Shown: positions 17,847 through 26,784, counted from the stretch's first letter. The stretch is 58,295 nt of DNA from Nostoc sp. JL33 (GCF_017114985.1 NZ_JABXKP010000089.1:1-58295), one strand, 5' to 3'. The notes: a model not told the origin generated them from the letters alone. Translations and numbers: made by a program.

Positions 17847-18146
17847 CTATTTTTCATTTTTCATTTTTAATTGCCTTACAGCTTGTCCAAAACCCAGCAC
17901 AAGCAAAATATTAGAAAGCGTCAAAAATACTTCTGCACCACCGTGCAACCAATCTACATTGGCCAAAGACTCGCCATAATGCAGTTGGGCGTAAATTCCG
18001 GCTGGGATGGTGATGGCAACAAAGACGAGAGTGCCGTAAAATCCATACAGCGCTAAACGCGGCATTTGCGGACTGCGGCTAATAAACCACAAGAAACCCA
18101 AATAGGGAAACAGTGAAAGTGCAAACAGGGTTTCTTTAGAAATCAT
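17847..18146 (-). CDS. DUF3593 membrane protein
   Basis: This 99-residue protein has three hydrophobic segments (about 4-20, 31-52 and 70-88) and the family pattern LFPYLGFLWF, with the short loop NVDWLHGGAEVFLTLSN. DUF3593 proteins occur in cyanobacteria and plant plastids and have no established function. Its ATG overlaps the stop of the DUF2499 gene by 4 bp (ATGA), so the two are translationally coupled and probably form one membrane complex. Confidence 0.85.
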   Translation of the reverse strand: MISKETLFALSLFPYLGFLWFISRSPQMPRLALYGFYGTLVFVAITIPAGIYAQLHYGESLANVDWLHGGAEVFLTLSNILLVLGFGQAVRQLKMKNEK

Positions 18147-18478
18147 TGCTCTAATTTGATCGGTTTTGGTTCAACAATGTTAGGAGATTTCGTAGAACGC
18201 CAAATCAAAAACGCCGCTCCCCAAAGCGTAAAATTACCAACTAAGGTCATGGTAGCTTGAAGCGTCACCAGCCATTCCAGAGATTCGGCGTTGTCGAAAT
18301 AATGCCAGGTACAAGCACACATGGCGCTGACTAAAGCTGGTAACATGGCAAGGGATAATCCCCACCAACTGCGGTTATTAGTGAGTTCGCCATAAGTCCA
18401 AATTAACCAAATGGCGACAATCCACTCAATAACGCTAGAAATATGAATAATCCAGGTGGGAATCGATAGGGCTTGCAT
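18143..18478 (-). CDS. DUF2499 membrane protein
   Basis: The 111-residue protein has three or four hydrophobic segments and the conserved start MQALSIPTWIIHISSVIEWI, followed by CACTWHYFDN. DUF2499 is a cyanobacterial and plastid family of unknown function, and its gene is commonly paired with DUF3593. Here it is the first gene of that pair, with a 4-bp overlap. A role in the thylakoid or envelope membrane is inference. Confidence 0.85.
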   Translation of the reverse strand: MQALSIPTWIIHISSVIEWIVAIWLIWTYGELTNNRSWWGLSLAMLPALVSAMCACTWHYFDNAESLEWLVTLQATMTLVGNFTLWGAAFLIWRSTKSPNIVEPKPIKLEQ

Positions 18479-18488
18479 AAGAAAGTTA

Positions 18489-18560
18489 GAGACGCGATTA
18501 ATCGCGTCTGTACAGGATTTGGGAGAGACGCGATTAATCGCGTCTGTACAGGATTTGGGA
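18489..18560. repeat. Perfect 36-bp tandem duplication with palindromic core
   Basis: Two identical 36-bp units (18489-18524 and 18525-18560) each contain the 20-bp palindrome AGACGCGATTAATCGCGTCT followed by GTACAGGATTTGGGA. It lies in the 197-bp gap between the divergently transcribed DUF2499 gene and csaB. The units may be a duplicated small palindromic repeat or a tandem binding site. Confidence 0.75.
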
Positions 18561-18675
18561 GTCCTTTTTATCTTCCTTTGTTACGAAGTTTGAAAATAGA
18601 ATTTGTGAATGAGTCTAGTATCTGTAGTAATCACAGATATTCTGTATAAAAAAAGTTGTTAATCTAAAATCCAAA

Positions 18676-19728
18676 ATGGTCAAAATGCGGGCATTATTGT
18701 CTGGATATTACGGTAAAGGTAACGGTGGTGACGAAGCTTTGTTGGCAACGCTTTTGCAAATGTTACCATCTCACGTAACGCCTGTGGTGCTTTCTGGTAA
18801 TCCAGAGGAAACGCGCGATCGCTACAATGTAGAAACCTACGATCGCATGGCTCCCTTACTTGTGCTGCAAGCTTTACGCTCAAGTGATGCCTTGATTTGG
18901 GGCGGCGGGAGTCTCATTCAAGATGTTACCAGTACTATCAGCCCATTTTATTATGGGGGACTGATGGCATTGGCGCAGAAAATGGGTTTGAAAACCATTG
19001 CTTGGGCGCAGGGTATTGGCCCTTTGGTGCGTCCGCAAACTCGCTGGTTAGCACGGCAAACCTTTGGTAATTGTACCAAAATTAGTGTCCGCGATCGCGC
19101 CAGCGCTGCTTTATTATCTGATTGGCAAATTCCTTGTATTATAGCTCCTGATCCGGTTTGGGCATTGGAATCTAAACCAGTACCAGGACTTTGGGATTTA
19201 CCGGCACCGAGAGTTGCGGTAACGTTGCGATCGCACCCCCTACTTACAGAAACACGTCTGGCAAACTTGACTCGTGCTTTGGTGGACTTTCAAAAAGCTA
19301 CGCAGGCTTTTATTTTACTACTGCCGTTTCAAAAAAGTGAAGATTTAAGTATTGCCGAAGCTATTCAACCCCAACTTAAAGATGTCAGCAAGATTTTATG
19401 TCTAGAAGATCCGCAACTTTTAAAAGGTGTGTTTCGCGGTGTCGAGATGGCAATTGGGATGCGTCTACACAGCTTGATTATGGCTGCGGCTGTTGGTTGT
19501 CGCTGCTTTGCTCTTAGTTATGATCCGAAAATAAATCGGCTCATGGAAGATTTGGAAATGCCTGGGTGGGATTTGGCGAGTTTACCAGATGACCCCAATT
19601 TGATTAGTCTGGCTTGGATGGAGCATTACGCCAATGGCGAGCCGTTATCACCAGAGAAAATCCAATATTTGGTGGATAGGGCATTAATACACCGCGAGTT
19701 ATTGAGCCAAGCTTTATGTAATAATTAA
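18676..19728 (+). CDS. csaB: Polysaccharide pyruvyl transferase CsaB
   Basis: The 350-residue protein starts MVKMRALLSGYYGKGNGGDEALL, the signature N-terminus of the CsaB group. It continues with LIWGGGSLIQDVTS, KTIAWAQGIGPL and the C-terminal GMRLHSLIMAAA motif of pyruvyl transferases. CsaB adds a pyruvyl ketal to cell-wall polysaccharide, which in some bacteria anchors S-layer-homology proteins; cyanobacterial envelopes also use SLH proteins. The start at 18676 is followed by an alternative ATG at 18685. It is monocistronic, with a MITE between it and the glycosyltransferase gene downstream. Confidence 0.92.
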   Translation: MVKMRALLSGYYGKGNGGDEALLATLLQMLPSHVTPVVLSGNPEETRDRYNVETYDRMAPLLVLQALRSSDALIWGGGSLIQDVTSTISPFYYGGLMALAQKMGLKTIAWAQGIGPLVRPQTRWLARQTFGNCTKISVRDRASAALLSDWQIPCIIAPDPVWALESKPVPGLWDLPAPRVAVTLRSHPLLTETRLANLTRALVDFQKATQAFILLLPFQKSEDLSIAEAIQPQLKDVSKILCLEDPQLLKGVFRGVEMAIGMRLHSLIMAAAVGCRCFALSYDPKINRLMEDLEMPGWDLASLPDDPNLISLAWMEHYANGEPLSPEKIQYLVDRALIHRELLSQALCNN

Positions 19729-19816
19729 GACCAAAAAATCTAGCCCGAAGAAAATACAAAACTTCATTTATTTACTATTTGGATAAAATCGACCGGACAA
19801 TGGTGGCTCATGTCCC

Positions 19817-19951
19817 TGAGGGACTGACAAATAAAACAATACTCAACTACTTCTTGTGGGGTGGGCGTCTCGCCCGCCCGTATACGTATACAAAGGCGGG
19901 CAAGATGCCCACCCCACAAGATTGGGTAATTTATTTGTTGTCAGTCCCTGA
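19817..19951. mobile_element. MITE-like element with nested inverted repeats
   Basis: Outer ends GGGACTGACAAATAAA (from 19820) and TTTATTTGTTGTCAGTCCC (to 19948) are inverted repeats with a 3-base offset. TGA borders both sides (19817-19819 and 19949-19951). Inside, TTGTGGGGTGGGC and GCCCACCCCACAA form a second long inverted repeat around CGCCCGCCCGTATACGTATAC. A 73-codon frame through it is a by-product. The rest of the 19729-20091 gap shows no gene. Confidence 0.65.
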
Positions 19952-20091
19952 GAGCAAGCTTGGTTATGGCCGGAAGGGAGTAATTGTCAAAGTTTTGTAA
20001 ATTGAGAATGAAAATACTTAAGTATCGTTTATAACGACTGTTTAGGCGATATTATTTACGATATCCAGAAATAATTCTTGAGATAATTACG

Positions 20092-21567
20092 ATGATAAGC
20101 TTTGGCTTTTGGAACCTACTTATAGTAATTGTAGTTGCTTTAGTTCTGAAAAATAATTGGCAATTAGATGATGAAAAGGCAGCCTGGAAAAATTCTTTAT
20201 TCTTAAAATCTTTGGTGATCCAACGGTTGATACAATTTTTTCGTCAACCAATTGTTAACTTTCTCGTCCAAGCAGGTGTTGTATTAATCGTTACAAGATT
20301 ACTCTGTTATACAGGTTGGCTAGTTTATTTCCTAAATCAACCAAATCCACCTTTCTGGGATTTTAAGTGGTATTATGTGGCGAGTAAATTGGCTCATCAG
20401 CATTTGAGTCCTTTTAATGTCGAGATTTTTAACCAAAGTTTCTGTACCCTAACTAAGGTCTGTGGATTTATTCCACCGTTTGTCTATCCACCTAATATTA
20501 TTCCTCTCATCTGGTTTCTCGATTATTTTTCGATCAATACTGCATTTACAATCTGGGTTGTAATGCATATATTAGCAATCGCTTTGGTTTTATGGGGAGC
20601 GAATATTCTCTTGAAGTCGAGATCACTAGCTCTAAGAACTATTTGCACAATCTCAGCAGCCTTGATTTATGGCTTAGTTTACGATCTTCAAGTTGGTAAT
20701 GTTGCCATTTTCATTGCAGCTCTAATCTTATGGATGTTTATCTTGGCTAGAAAACATCAGGATATTCTAGCAGGAGTTTGCTTGGGGCTTGCCCTTTGTA
20801 AACCAACATTAGCTGCATTATTCGTTCTATATTTTCTACTAAAAAGACGGTTTTCTCTAGTTTTTGTATCTCTGATCACAGTTACTTCTCTAGTATTTTT
20901 AGGTCTAGCCTTGACGGGTAATTCTTTGACACAATTCATGTCGGATGCAGCTCGGGGATTTTCACTGTGGCTAAATGATCCATCAGTTAGCCCCGATATT
21001 TCGATTAGTCGCCTCGATTTGATGGTTGTGGGGCCGAGATTATTACCCAATAACCCATTCTTTGCCAAGCTTTTGTCAGACTTAATTGTTCTGATACTTA
21101 TTGGTTGGGCGGGTTGGTATTGGTATCTACAACAATCTCTCACAGCCTGGTCAAAGAAAATCTACTTAGCAGAAATGGTTCTAATTTCTTGCTTAAGCAT
21201 TGGCATCAACTATTCGCAGGAAACTAGTTCTGTGATGTTAGTACCTGCTGTTGTTTTTTTACTAAATGATTTGCTCTATCAGATTAGGCATTGTACATTC
21301 TCTATGAAAAGAATGTCTGTTTGGTTAGCAGGAGTTTGCTTTCTTGCAGTGCAAACAGCAGTTATTCATGGCTGGCTCATCGGTTCTCTAGCAAAACGAT
21401 GGAATGTGAAAGCAGGGGAATTGCCCTACATTATGAAAGTAACTATCTTCGCCCTACCGAGTTATGCGATTTTAGGAATTACCGTGAGTATTTTAGTCTT
21501 AGCAATTAGTTCCCTGCGTCAAAAACAGGTTATGAAATTGGAACCTTTGAGTCGGGTGTCAAATTAG
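20092..21567 (+). CDS. GT87-family (DUF2029) membrane glycosyltransferase
   Basis: The 491-residue polytopic membrane protein has roughly ten to twelve hydrophobic segments. A periplasmic loop after the second segment, PPFWDFKWYYVASKLA, carries the acidic residue expected for the DUF2029/GT87 family. LVYDLQVGNVAIFIAALI and GVCLGLALCKPTLAALF are further family-like segments. GT87 enzymes transfer a sugar from a polyprenyl-phosphate donor onto a lipid-linked glycan. The neighbour csaB, 360 bp upstream, also works on envelope polysaccharide, but a MITE separates the genes, so a shared pathway is only suggested. Confidence 0.8.
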   Translation: MISFGFWNLLIVIVVALVLKNNWQLDDEKAAWKNSLFLKSLVIQRLIQFFRQPIVNFLVQAGVVLIVTRLLCYTGWLVYFLNQPNPPFWDFKWYYVASKLAHQHLSPFNVEIFNQSFCTLTKVCGFIPPFVYPPNIIPLIWFLDYFSINTAFTIWVVMHILAIALVLWGANILLKSRSLALRTICTISAALIYGLVYDLQVGNVAIFIAALILWMFILARKHQDILAGVCLGLALCKPTLAALFVLYFLLKRRFSLVFVSLITVTSLVFLGLALTGNSLTQFMSDAARGFSLWLNDPSVSPDISISRLDLMVVGPRLLPNNPFFAKLLSDLIVLILIGWAGWYWYLQQSLTAWSKKIYLAEMVLISCLSIGINYSQETSSVMLVPAVVFLLNDLLYQIRHCTFSMKRMSVWLAGVCFLAVQTAVIHGWLIGSLAKRWNVKAGELPYIMKVTIFALPSYAILGITVSILVLAISSLRQKQVMKLEPLSRVSN

Positions 21568-21650
21568 AACATCAGGAGTCATAAGTAAGTACTTGGGAAA
21601 CACAGGATACTCTAGAAGCAGATTAAAGAATTTTCCCAAACATACAGATT

Positions 21651-22103
21651 ATGGTAAATCTCAATCGTTACAATCTTGCCAGCAATCAACCTATGGGTGC
21701 AGTTCGAGTCAAAGTCAAACTCACTAATGCCATTGATGAAGCGCTTGTTAGCCGAGGAATGCTCAATCCAAATATGCTGCGGGTATATGAAACTGAAGCA
21801 TTAGTAGACACTGGGGCAGTACGTACTGTACTACCGATGTCGATTGCCCTGCAACTTGGTTTGAGAATTCGAGGACAGCAAATTGCTCAATACGCTAACG
21901 GTAGTGAAGAATCTATAGGCGTGACTGAACCCGTAATTATTGAATTGACAGGACGGGAAACTACTGAAGCCACATTAGTTACAGGTGATATAGTCTTGAT
22001 TGGACAAACGGTGCTTGAGACGCTGGATTTACTAGTGGACTGTAGAAATCAGCGACTTATTCCGAATCCTGATCATCCTAACTATCCTGTAATGAGAATA
22101 TAG
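21651..22103 (+). CDS. Retropepsin-like aspartic protease
   Basis: The 150-residue protein has the single-lobe clan AA signature ALVDTGAVRTVLP (catalytic Asp-Thr-Gly at 53-55) and a hydrophobic-Gly element near LIGQTVLETLDLLVD, as in retroviral-type proteases that act as homodimers. It has no signal peptide, so it is probably cytoplasmic. Substrates of these small bacterial proteases are mostly unknown. Its stop codon (22101-22103) lies inside the target duplication of a MITE that separates it from the convergent pgeF gene. Confidence 0.85.
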   Translation: MVNLNRYNLASNQPMGAVRVKVKLTNAIDEALVSRGMLNPNMLRVYETEALVDTGAVRTVLPMSIALQLGLRIRGQQIAQYANGSEESIGVTEPVIIELTGRETTEATLVTGDIVLIGQTVLETLDLLVDCRNQRLIPNPDHPNYPVMRI

Positions 22104-22363
22104 CCCAATACGCTTGGGTTAAGGATAATTGTAAGGTTGGGTTGAACGTTCGCCAACAGCGTCCCGTAGGGAAGTGAAACCCAACAAACTCTTGATAATG
22201 TTGGGTTACCCTGCGGGAGGAAAGCTCCGTTCCTCAAACGCCACTTGCTTCTCCTGTCGGAGACACACAATTTCCAAGTCGGGAAACCGCACCTGTAGCA
22301 GTGGCTCCCCAACCTACGCAGTTTAAGGTTTTTGGCTCTAACCCAAGCGTATTGGAATATAGC
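22097..22363. mobile_element. MITE, 251 bp, perfect 17-bp ends and 8-bp target duplication
   Basis: The perfect terminal repeats CCAATACGCTTGGGTTA (22105-22121) and TAACCCAAGCGTATTGG (22339-22355) are flanked by identical AATATAGC copies (22097-22104 and 22356-22363). Inside are a small dispersed repeat (CAGCGTCCCGTAGGGAAG) and a segment, CAATTTCCAAGTCGGGAAAC, that recurs inverted near 46.49 kb. It has no transposase. The left duplicate contains the stop codon of the aspartic protease. Confidence 0.88.
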
Positions 22364-23155
22364 CTAGTGATTCTTTTTGCTGCTAACAATTCCTGACCAC
22401 TGAACTTTTTTCTCTTTCTCTCGGCGGTAAGAAAAGAAATGCTCTGGAGTTTGGAAAGTACAATAAGGTGCGATCGCAATTTGTTCTGCACTAATTCCCA
22501 TATTTTCCAGTTGTAAGGTATTCACTCGCCTGACATCCAGCCGTACCTTACCTGCATTTGGGTCTTCTAGCAAAGGTGAATTTGGTAGCTGATGTAATGC
22601 AGTTATAATTTTTTGTTCGTCATCATCTGGTATAATACTAGCCCCGATTTCGGCAGCTACATCGATAGAGACTTGGTAAACCTCACCAGCGATCGCCGGG
22701 CCCATCGCAATGCGTAAATCATCGAGTTTGCTGCCTTGAGATTGTAATCGAGCGATCGCCAGGGGCACAATCTTTTTAGCAGTCCCCCGCCAGCCTGCGT
22801 GTAATGCTGCCACCTGTCCAGTTTTCACATCCCCAATCAGCACAGGTGTACAATCTGCACTAGCCACCCAAACAGCTTGTAGAGGCTGTTCGCTAATTAA
22901 ACCATCTGCCAATGCTAAATCCTGATCATCAGTGCTTAAGAGGCTGTCAATTTCTTGAGGGGTGAGAACAGTATTGCCATGAACCTGCTTTAAGCGATAG
23001 ACTGATGCCTCTGGTTGCAATACTTCTGTGATAACTTGTGGCGATCGCGGCCAAAACTGCTGGGTAAAGAAGCCGTGCTCCCAACGTTCCAGAATACTAC
23101 AAGTTAGATAGGGCAGTCCTTGCCAATTGCGCCAGTACCAAGTGTGCATCTTCAA
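22364..23155 (-). CDS. pgeF: Peptidoglycan editing factor PgeF (YlmD, multicopper-oxidase-like fold)
   Basis: The 263-residue protein shows the YfiH/YlmD family landmarks: LKQVHGNTVL, ADGLISEQPLQAVWVASADCTPVLIGD (metal Cys), ALHAGWRGTAKKI (metal His), MGPAIAGEVYQVS and PYCTFQTPEHFFSYRR. Members were called laccases; the characterised enzymes remove non-canonical residues from peptidoglycan precursors or act on purine nucleosides. It is divergent from birA, with 73 bp between starts. The stop codon directly abuts the right target copy of the MITE downstream. Confidence 0.9.
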   Translation of the reverse strand: MKMHTWYWRNWQGLPYLTCSILERWEHGFFTQQFWPRSPQVITEVLQPEASVYRLKQVHGNTVLTPQEIDSLLSTDDQDLALADGLISEQPLQAVWVASADCTPVLIGDVKTGQVAALHAGWRGTAKKIVPLAIARLQSQGSKLDDLRIAMGPAIAGEVYQVSIDVAAEIGASIIPDDDEQKIITALHQLPNSPLLEDPNAGKVRLDVRRVNTLQLENMGISAEQIAIAPYCTFQTPEHFFSYRREKEKKVQWSGIVSSKKNH

Positions 23156-23228
23156 CCAAACCTAAACGGAAAATCACTTCATCAGCCAATCAATGCTAAC
23201 TTGAACAACGGAATTTGGGTTAACTGCT

Positions 23229-24047
23229 GTGGAATTTAATCTGCAAAACTTGGAAGCAGCCTTGAAAACAGGGCGTAAGTATACACATATACCATTTTCC
23301 CTCCACTTTTTTGAAAGCGTCTCCTCAACTAACCAAACCCTCTGGAACTTACTCAACCAAGGAGCTATTTCAGGAACAGTAGTAATCGCAACTGTGCAAT
23401 CTGCTGGGCGGGGACAATGGGGACGGCAGTGGATTTCTGCTGTTGGGGGATTATATCTTTCCGTGGCGATTTCTTTCGACCACAAAATAGAAGCTACTGA
23501 CAGCTACCAGCTAACTTTTGCTACTGCTTGGGGAATTGCCTCTCAATTGCGCCAATGCGGTGTTGATGTTGGGATAAAATGGCCCAACGATTTAGTTTTA
23601 AATGGCCGCAAACTAGGCGGCATTTTGACAGAAACCAAAGTAAACAAAGGACAAATCACCCAAGCAGTAATTGGTGTTGGTATTAACTGGACAAACCCAG
23701 TACCGGAAACTGGAATCAATCTGGAATCGTGGCAAGCTTCTCAAGATTTCAAACCAATTTCTTGTCTGGAAATGCTAACCTCTAAAGTCTTGCTGGGAAT
23801 AGAATCCGGTATGGAGTGCCTTTGCCAAGAAGGAGTAAAGGTACTCTTGTCTCGCTATTTAGATTTGCTTATAAACATGGGCGATCGGGTCTACGTCAAC
23901 AATCTTTCAGGTAAAGTAGTTGGGGTGACTTCTCAAGGAAATTTACGAGTTGATTTGGAAACAGATGATACAAAGGAACTAAATACACCGGAAATTTATA
24001 TTCAACCCGGTACAATCAGTTTGGGGTACCATAAATCTTCCGTTTAA
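23229..24047 (+). CDS. birA: Biotin--[acetyl-CoA-carboxylase] ligase
   Basis: The 272-residue monofunctional BirA (no N-terminal DNA-binding domain) starts at GTG 23229. It has ESVSSTNQTLWNL, the biotinyl-AMP loop QSAGRGQWGRQW, GLYLSVAIS, VGIKWPNDLVLNGRKLGGIL with the catalytic Lys, and the C-terminal SH3-like part (GDRVYVNNLSGKVVGV). It activates biotin with ATP and attaches it to the carboxyl carrier protein AccB. Lack of the helix-turn-helix domain means it cannot be an E. coli-type repressor. Confidence 0.93.
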   Translation: MEFNLQNLEAALKTGRKYTHIPFSLHFFESVSSTNQTLWNLLNQGAISGTVVIATVQSAGRGQWGRQWISAVGGLYLSVAISFDHKIEATDSYQLTFATAWGIASQLRQCGVDVGIKWPNDLVLNGRKLGGILTETKVNKGQITQAVIGVGINWTNPVPETGINLESWQASQDFKPISCLEMLTSKVLLGIESGMECLCQEGVKVLLSRYLDLLINMGDRVYVNNLSGKVVGVTSQGNLRVDLETDDTKELNTPEIYIQPGTISLGYHKSSV

Positions 24048-24137
24048 ATTTGAGGTTTGTTCAAAATTCCGCTCTTTGGGCAAGACAAACCACTAGCATC
24101 ATCTCTTTAGACTAATTACACACAACTGAGAGAACAA

Positions 24138-25700
24138 ATGACGCAGCGCAATAATTCTGCCCCTCATCGTTTGCATTACTTATGGCAACAAGGTCTGACA
24201 AAAAAACGCTTTGCCTCGACGCTACCAGCTCAGAGCCTCTGTTGGCTGAGTAGCATCAGCCTCCTTAGCGGCGGCTTTGTGTTTGCCCAAACGGAAACAC
24301 AAATAGACAACATCGTTCCCACTGTTGAAAGTTCCCAACCAACAGCAGTTACAAATCCAGTTAAAAAACAGGCTATTGCGCCCGAAGCAGCCCAAGCGCA
24401 ACCGGAATTTTCCCAACGGCGAGCCAGACTCAGAAAGAGATTAGGCAAGCCAGAGGTTGCTCAATCAAAAGAGCCAGTTAGGCAGTCTACACCCAAAATC
24501 GAAGCTGCCCAACCTGTTGTGATTATCAGACAGTCTTCAAACCCCAAAGTAGAAGCCTCTCAGGTTACTCCTGCAAGGGCGAGACAGGAAAAACCCAATA
24601 CCCCTGCCCGCTATGCACCTGAAAAATTAAGAGAAGTTGCTCAACCATCAAATAACTCCAACAGTACTGTCAGTGCAACGGCACAGAAAACCAAGGATTA
24701 TAATAACGCCTATATTGATCCTAATAGTTATGACAGTGGTGCCACAGCTACTTATCAAGCACCAAATTCCGTAATTCTCACAGACCGTTCCAGTGGTTGT
24801 CGAGCTATCTTGCCGTCAGGGCAAAGTCTATTAGGCGGCGTTTGCGCCAAAGTACCCCAAAGGAATGTAGCTGATTCTAATGGTAAACCAGCACCTACTT
24901 GGCTCAGAAGAAGTCAAAATGCACAATTAGCAGTAGTTCCACCCGTGCGGCAGATTGCATCTTCTACTGGCAACACCAGCAGATGGCGTCCTACTCAAAG
25001 TGGTTCTAGCGGTGTCACCAAGAACGCATTGCGCCCTAATCGGTTTATCCCCAATCCTGGCGAGTTCAGCCCCACAAGAGTGAGTGCAACTCCGATTGCG
25101 CCGAGTGGCGGTACTTTACCTCCACCAATGGCAGATGGCAACATTGCACCCCGCCCCAGCAGCGTAGCTTACGACTTCTCACTGGCATCAGTATTGCCGC
25201 AAATCCCCTACACTGGGGCGGTCGCCTATAGTGGTACGGGAATGATGTATCCACTGTCTATTCCCGCTCCCATTACCTCGTTGTTTGGTTGGCGAGTTCA
25301 TCCAATCACAGGAAACCAACGCTTCCATGCTGGTACAGACTTAGGTGCGCCTACGGGAACACCAGTTTTGGCAGCTGCTGCTGGTCAAGTGGAAACTGCT
25401 AACTGGGTGGGTGGTTATGGTTTAACCGTTATCCTAAATCACAAATCCGCCGAACAAACTCTCTACGGTCACATGTCAGAAATCCTTGTTCAACCTGGTC
25501 AGTGGGTACAACCTGGAACTGTCATCGGGCTAGTTGGTAGCACCGGGAACTCCACAGGCCCTCACCTGCACTTTGAAGTCCGTCACCTGTCACAAGATGG
25601 GTGGGTTGCTACCGACCCAGGTGTGGAATTACAAAGTGCCCTCAGCCAGTTAGTGCGAGGCTTGCAGACCGCCCAGGTAAGCCAACAACCAGGCAGCTAA
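24138..25700 (+). CDS. M23-family metallopeptidase, exported
   Basis: The 520-residue protein has an N-terminal hydrophobic export segment (about 33-50, ending near FVFAQ). A long low-complexity Ser/Pro/Gln-rich linker (about 60-370) leads to a C-terminal LytM/M23 domain. Zinc ligands are visible in RFHAGTDLGAP (HxxxD) and GPHLHFEV (HxH), with LYGHMSE between them. M23 peptidases cut peptide cross-links in peptidoglycan, or act as activators of amidases when the zinc site is lost; here the site is intact, so activity is expected. The neighbour pgeF also touches peptidoglycan, but the genes are not in one operon. Confidence 0.9.
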   Translation: MTQRNNSAPHRLHYLWQQGLTKKRFASTLPAQSLCWLSSISLLSGGFVFAQTETQIDNIVPTVESSQPTAVTNPVKKQAIAPEAAQAQPEFSQRRARLRKRLGKPEVAQSKEPVRQSTPKIEAAQPVVIIRQSSNPKVEASQVTPARARQEKPNTPARYAPEKLREVAQPSNNSNSTVSATAQKTKDYNNAYIDPNSYDSGATATYQAPNSVILTDRSSGCRAILPSGQSLLGGVCAKVPQRNVADSNGKPAPTWLRRSQNAQLAVVPPVRQIASSTGNTSRWRPTQSGSSGVTKNALRPNRFIPNPGEFSPTRVSATPIAPSGGTLPPPMADGNIAPRPSSVAYDFSLASVLPQIPYTGAVAYSGTGMMYPLSIPAPITSLFGWRVHPITGNQRFHAGTDLGAPTGTPVLAAAAGQVETANWVGGYGLTVILNHKSAEQTLYGHMSEILVQPGQWVQPGTVIGLVGSTGNSTGPHLHFEVRHLSQDGWVATDPGVELQSALSQLVRGLQTAQVSQQPGS

Positions 25701-25706
25701 ATTGAA

Positions 25707-25762
25707 AATTTTGGATTTTGGATTTTAAATTAATCTAAAATCCAAAATCTAAAATCTAAAAT
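25707..25762. repeat. Inverted heptamer repeats between convergent genes
   Basis: GGATTTT-type heptamers (ATTTTGGATTTTGGATTTT) are followed by their complement (AAAATCCAAAATCTAAAATC). They form a long AT-rich stem between the convergent M23 peptidase and ribE genes, which could serve as a bidirectional stop. A sister tract lies at 27285-27363. Confidence 0.55.
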
Positions 25763-26443
25763 TCAGAGATACCCGTGTTCTGCTAAGAATCCGGGTGTAA
25801 TGCCATCTATACTATTATTATCAGGGGCTGTGGTGTGTGGGTTCCCAGAGTAAAGGAATTTTTCCACGTATTTGCCGAGAATATCCCCTTCTAGATTCAC
25901 TAAACTCCCAGGAACCAAATAGCGAAGATTTGTCTCGGCATAGGTGAGGGGAATTACTGCCACCTTGAATTGGGAAAGTTCTGGCTCATATGCGGCTACT
26001 GTGAGGCTGATGCCATTGACAGCAATGCTACCTTTAGGGACAATGTAGCGTGCGATCGCCTCGGATGCAATAAAGGTCATTTCCCAAGAAGTAGCCGTTT
26101 GTTCTGTCACTAGCAATCGACCGATGCCGTCTACATGACCCATCACAAAATGACCGCCAACTTTGCTGCCCACCCTTAGCGACGCTTCTAAGTTGACATA
26201 TCTCTGTTGCGTTTGCTCACCTCCCAAAGTCGTGCGGCGTAGTGTTTCCGGTGAAGCAGTGGCGATAAACCCGTCTTTTAAAACTTTTTCCACTGTCAGG
26301 CAAACACCATCTACAGCAACACTGTCACCATAAGCCAAATCTTGCCTAATTACTTCACCCGACTGGCTTACACAAGTAATTTGCCAAGAATCGCCCCCTA
26401 AGGGTTCCATCGTTCCTAATGTCTGGATTAATCCTGTAAACAC
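25763..26443 (-). CDS. ribE: Riboflavin synthase, alpha chain
   Basis: The 226-residue protein starts with the invariant MFTGLIQTLGTME and is made of two similar lumazine-binding halves. Landmarks are GDSVAVDGVCLTVEKV and GHFVMGHVDGIG in the first half, and GSIAVNGISLTVA and LVNLEGDILGKYVEK in the second. The enzyme dismutates two 6,7-dimethyl-8-ribityllumazine molecules to riboflavin. It is a single gene, as is usual in cyanobacteria. I saw no FMN riboswitch upstream. Confidence 0.95.
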   Translation of the reverse strand: MFTGLIQTLGTMEPLGGDSWQITCVSQSGEVIRQDLAYGDSVAVDGVCLTVEKVLKDGFIATASPETLRRTTLGGEQTQQRYVNLEASLRVGSKVGGHFVMGHVDGIGRLLVTEQTATSWEMTFIASEAIARYIVPKGSIAVNGISLTVAAYEPELSQFKVAVIPLTYAETNLRYLVPGSLVNLEGDILGKYVEKFLYSGNPHTTAPDNNSIDGITPGFLAEHGYL

Positions 26444-26784
26444 GGCTTTTTTGTCAAACTAACTCTATTTATTGCCTACTTTTGCCTGAAATCAATTGGT
26501 AATTGTCACAGAAATCTAGAACATCCAAGTATATTTTCTGACTTTTTTTTCGTATGGGGATATTAACACATTAGCATCCTTCACAAGGCATACTTGGGTA
26601 AGAAGGTTATTCTCTAAGAAGACCAATTTGACTTACTCTGGTTTTCACCACAAGTTCGGAGTTTAATAGAAGCAATTATAGAGAACAAATGCTTATGTTT
26701 ATTACTGTCACTCAACCGCCTAAAAAGGGGTACTATTTGTTACACAGCATCCAAGGCTCTCGAAGCATTGTAGAGGCTTAGGCA
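26444..26784. other. Intergenic region, no gene supported
   Basis: This 341-bp gap separates the divergently transcribed ribE and the bifunctional nuclease gene, so it should hold both promoters. The AT-rich tract near 26530-26560 contains a T8 run. A 30-codon frame (26689-26781) ends three bases before the nuclease ATG and in the same frame, but I see no reason to call it a gene. Confidence 0.4.

Noticed and set aside
19779..20000. 73-codon plus-strand frame
   Set aside because: Almost entirely the MITE-like element; translation is repeat sequence.
26689..26781. 30-codon frame (MLMFITVTQPPKKG...) directly before the bifunctional nuclease gene
   Set aside because: No ribosome-binding site or recognisable product; it only happens to share the frame of the next gene and ends at the stop that defines that gene's start.
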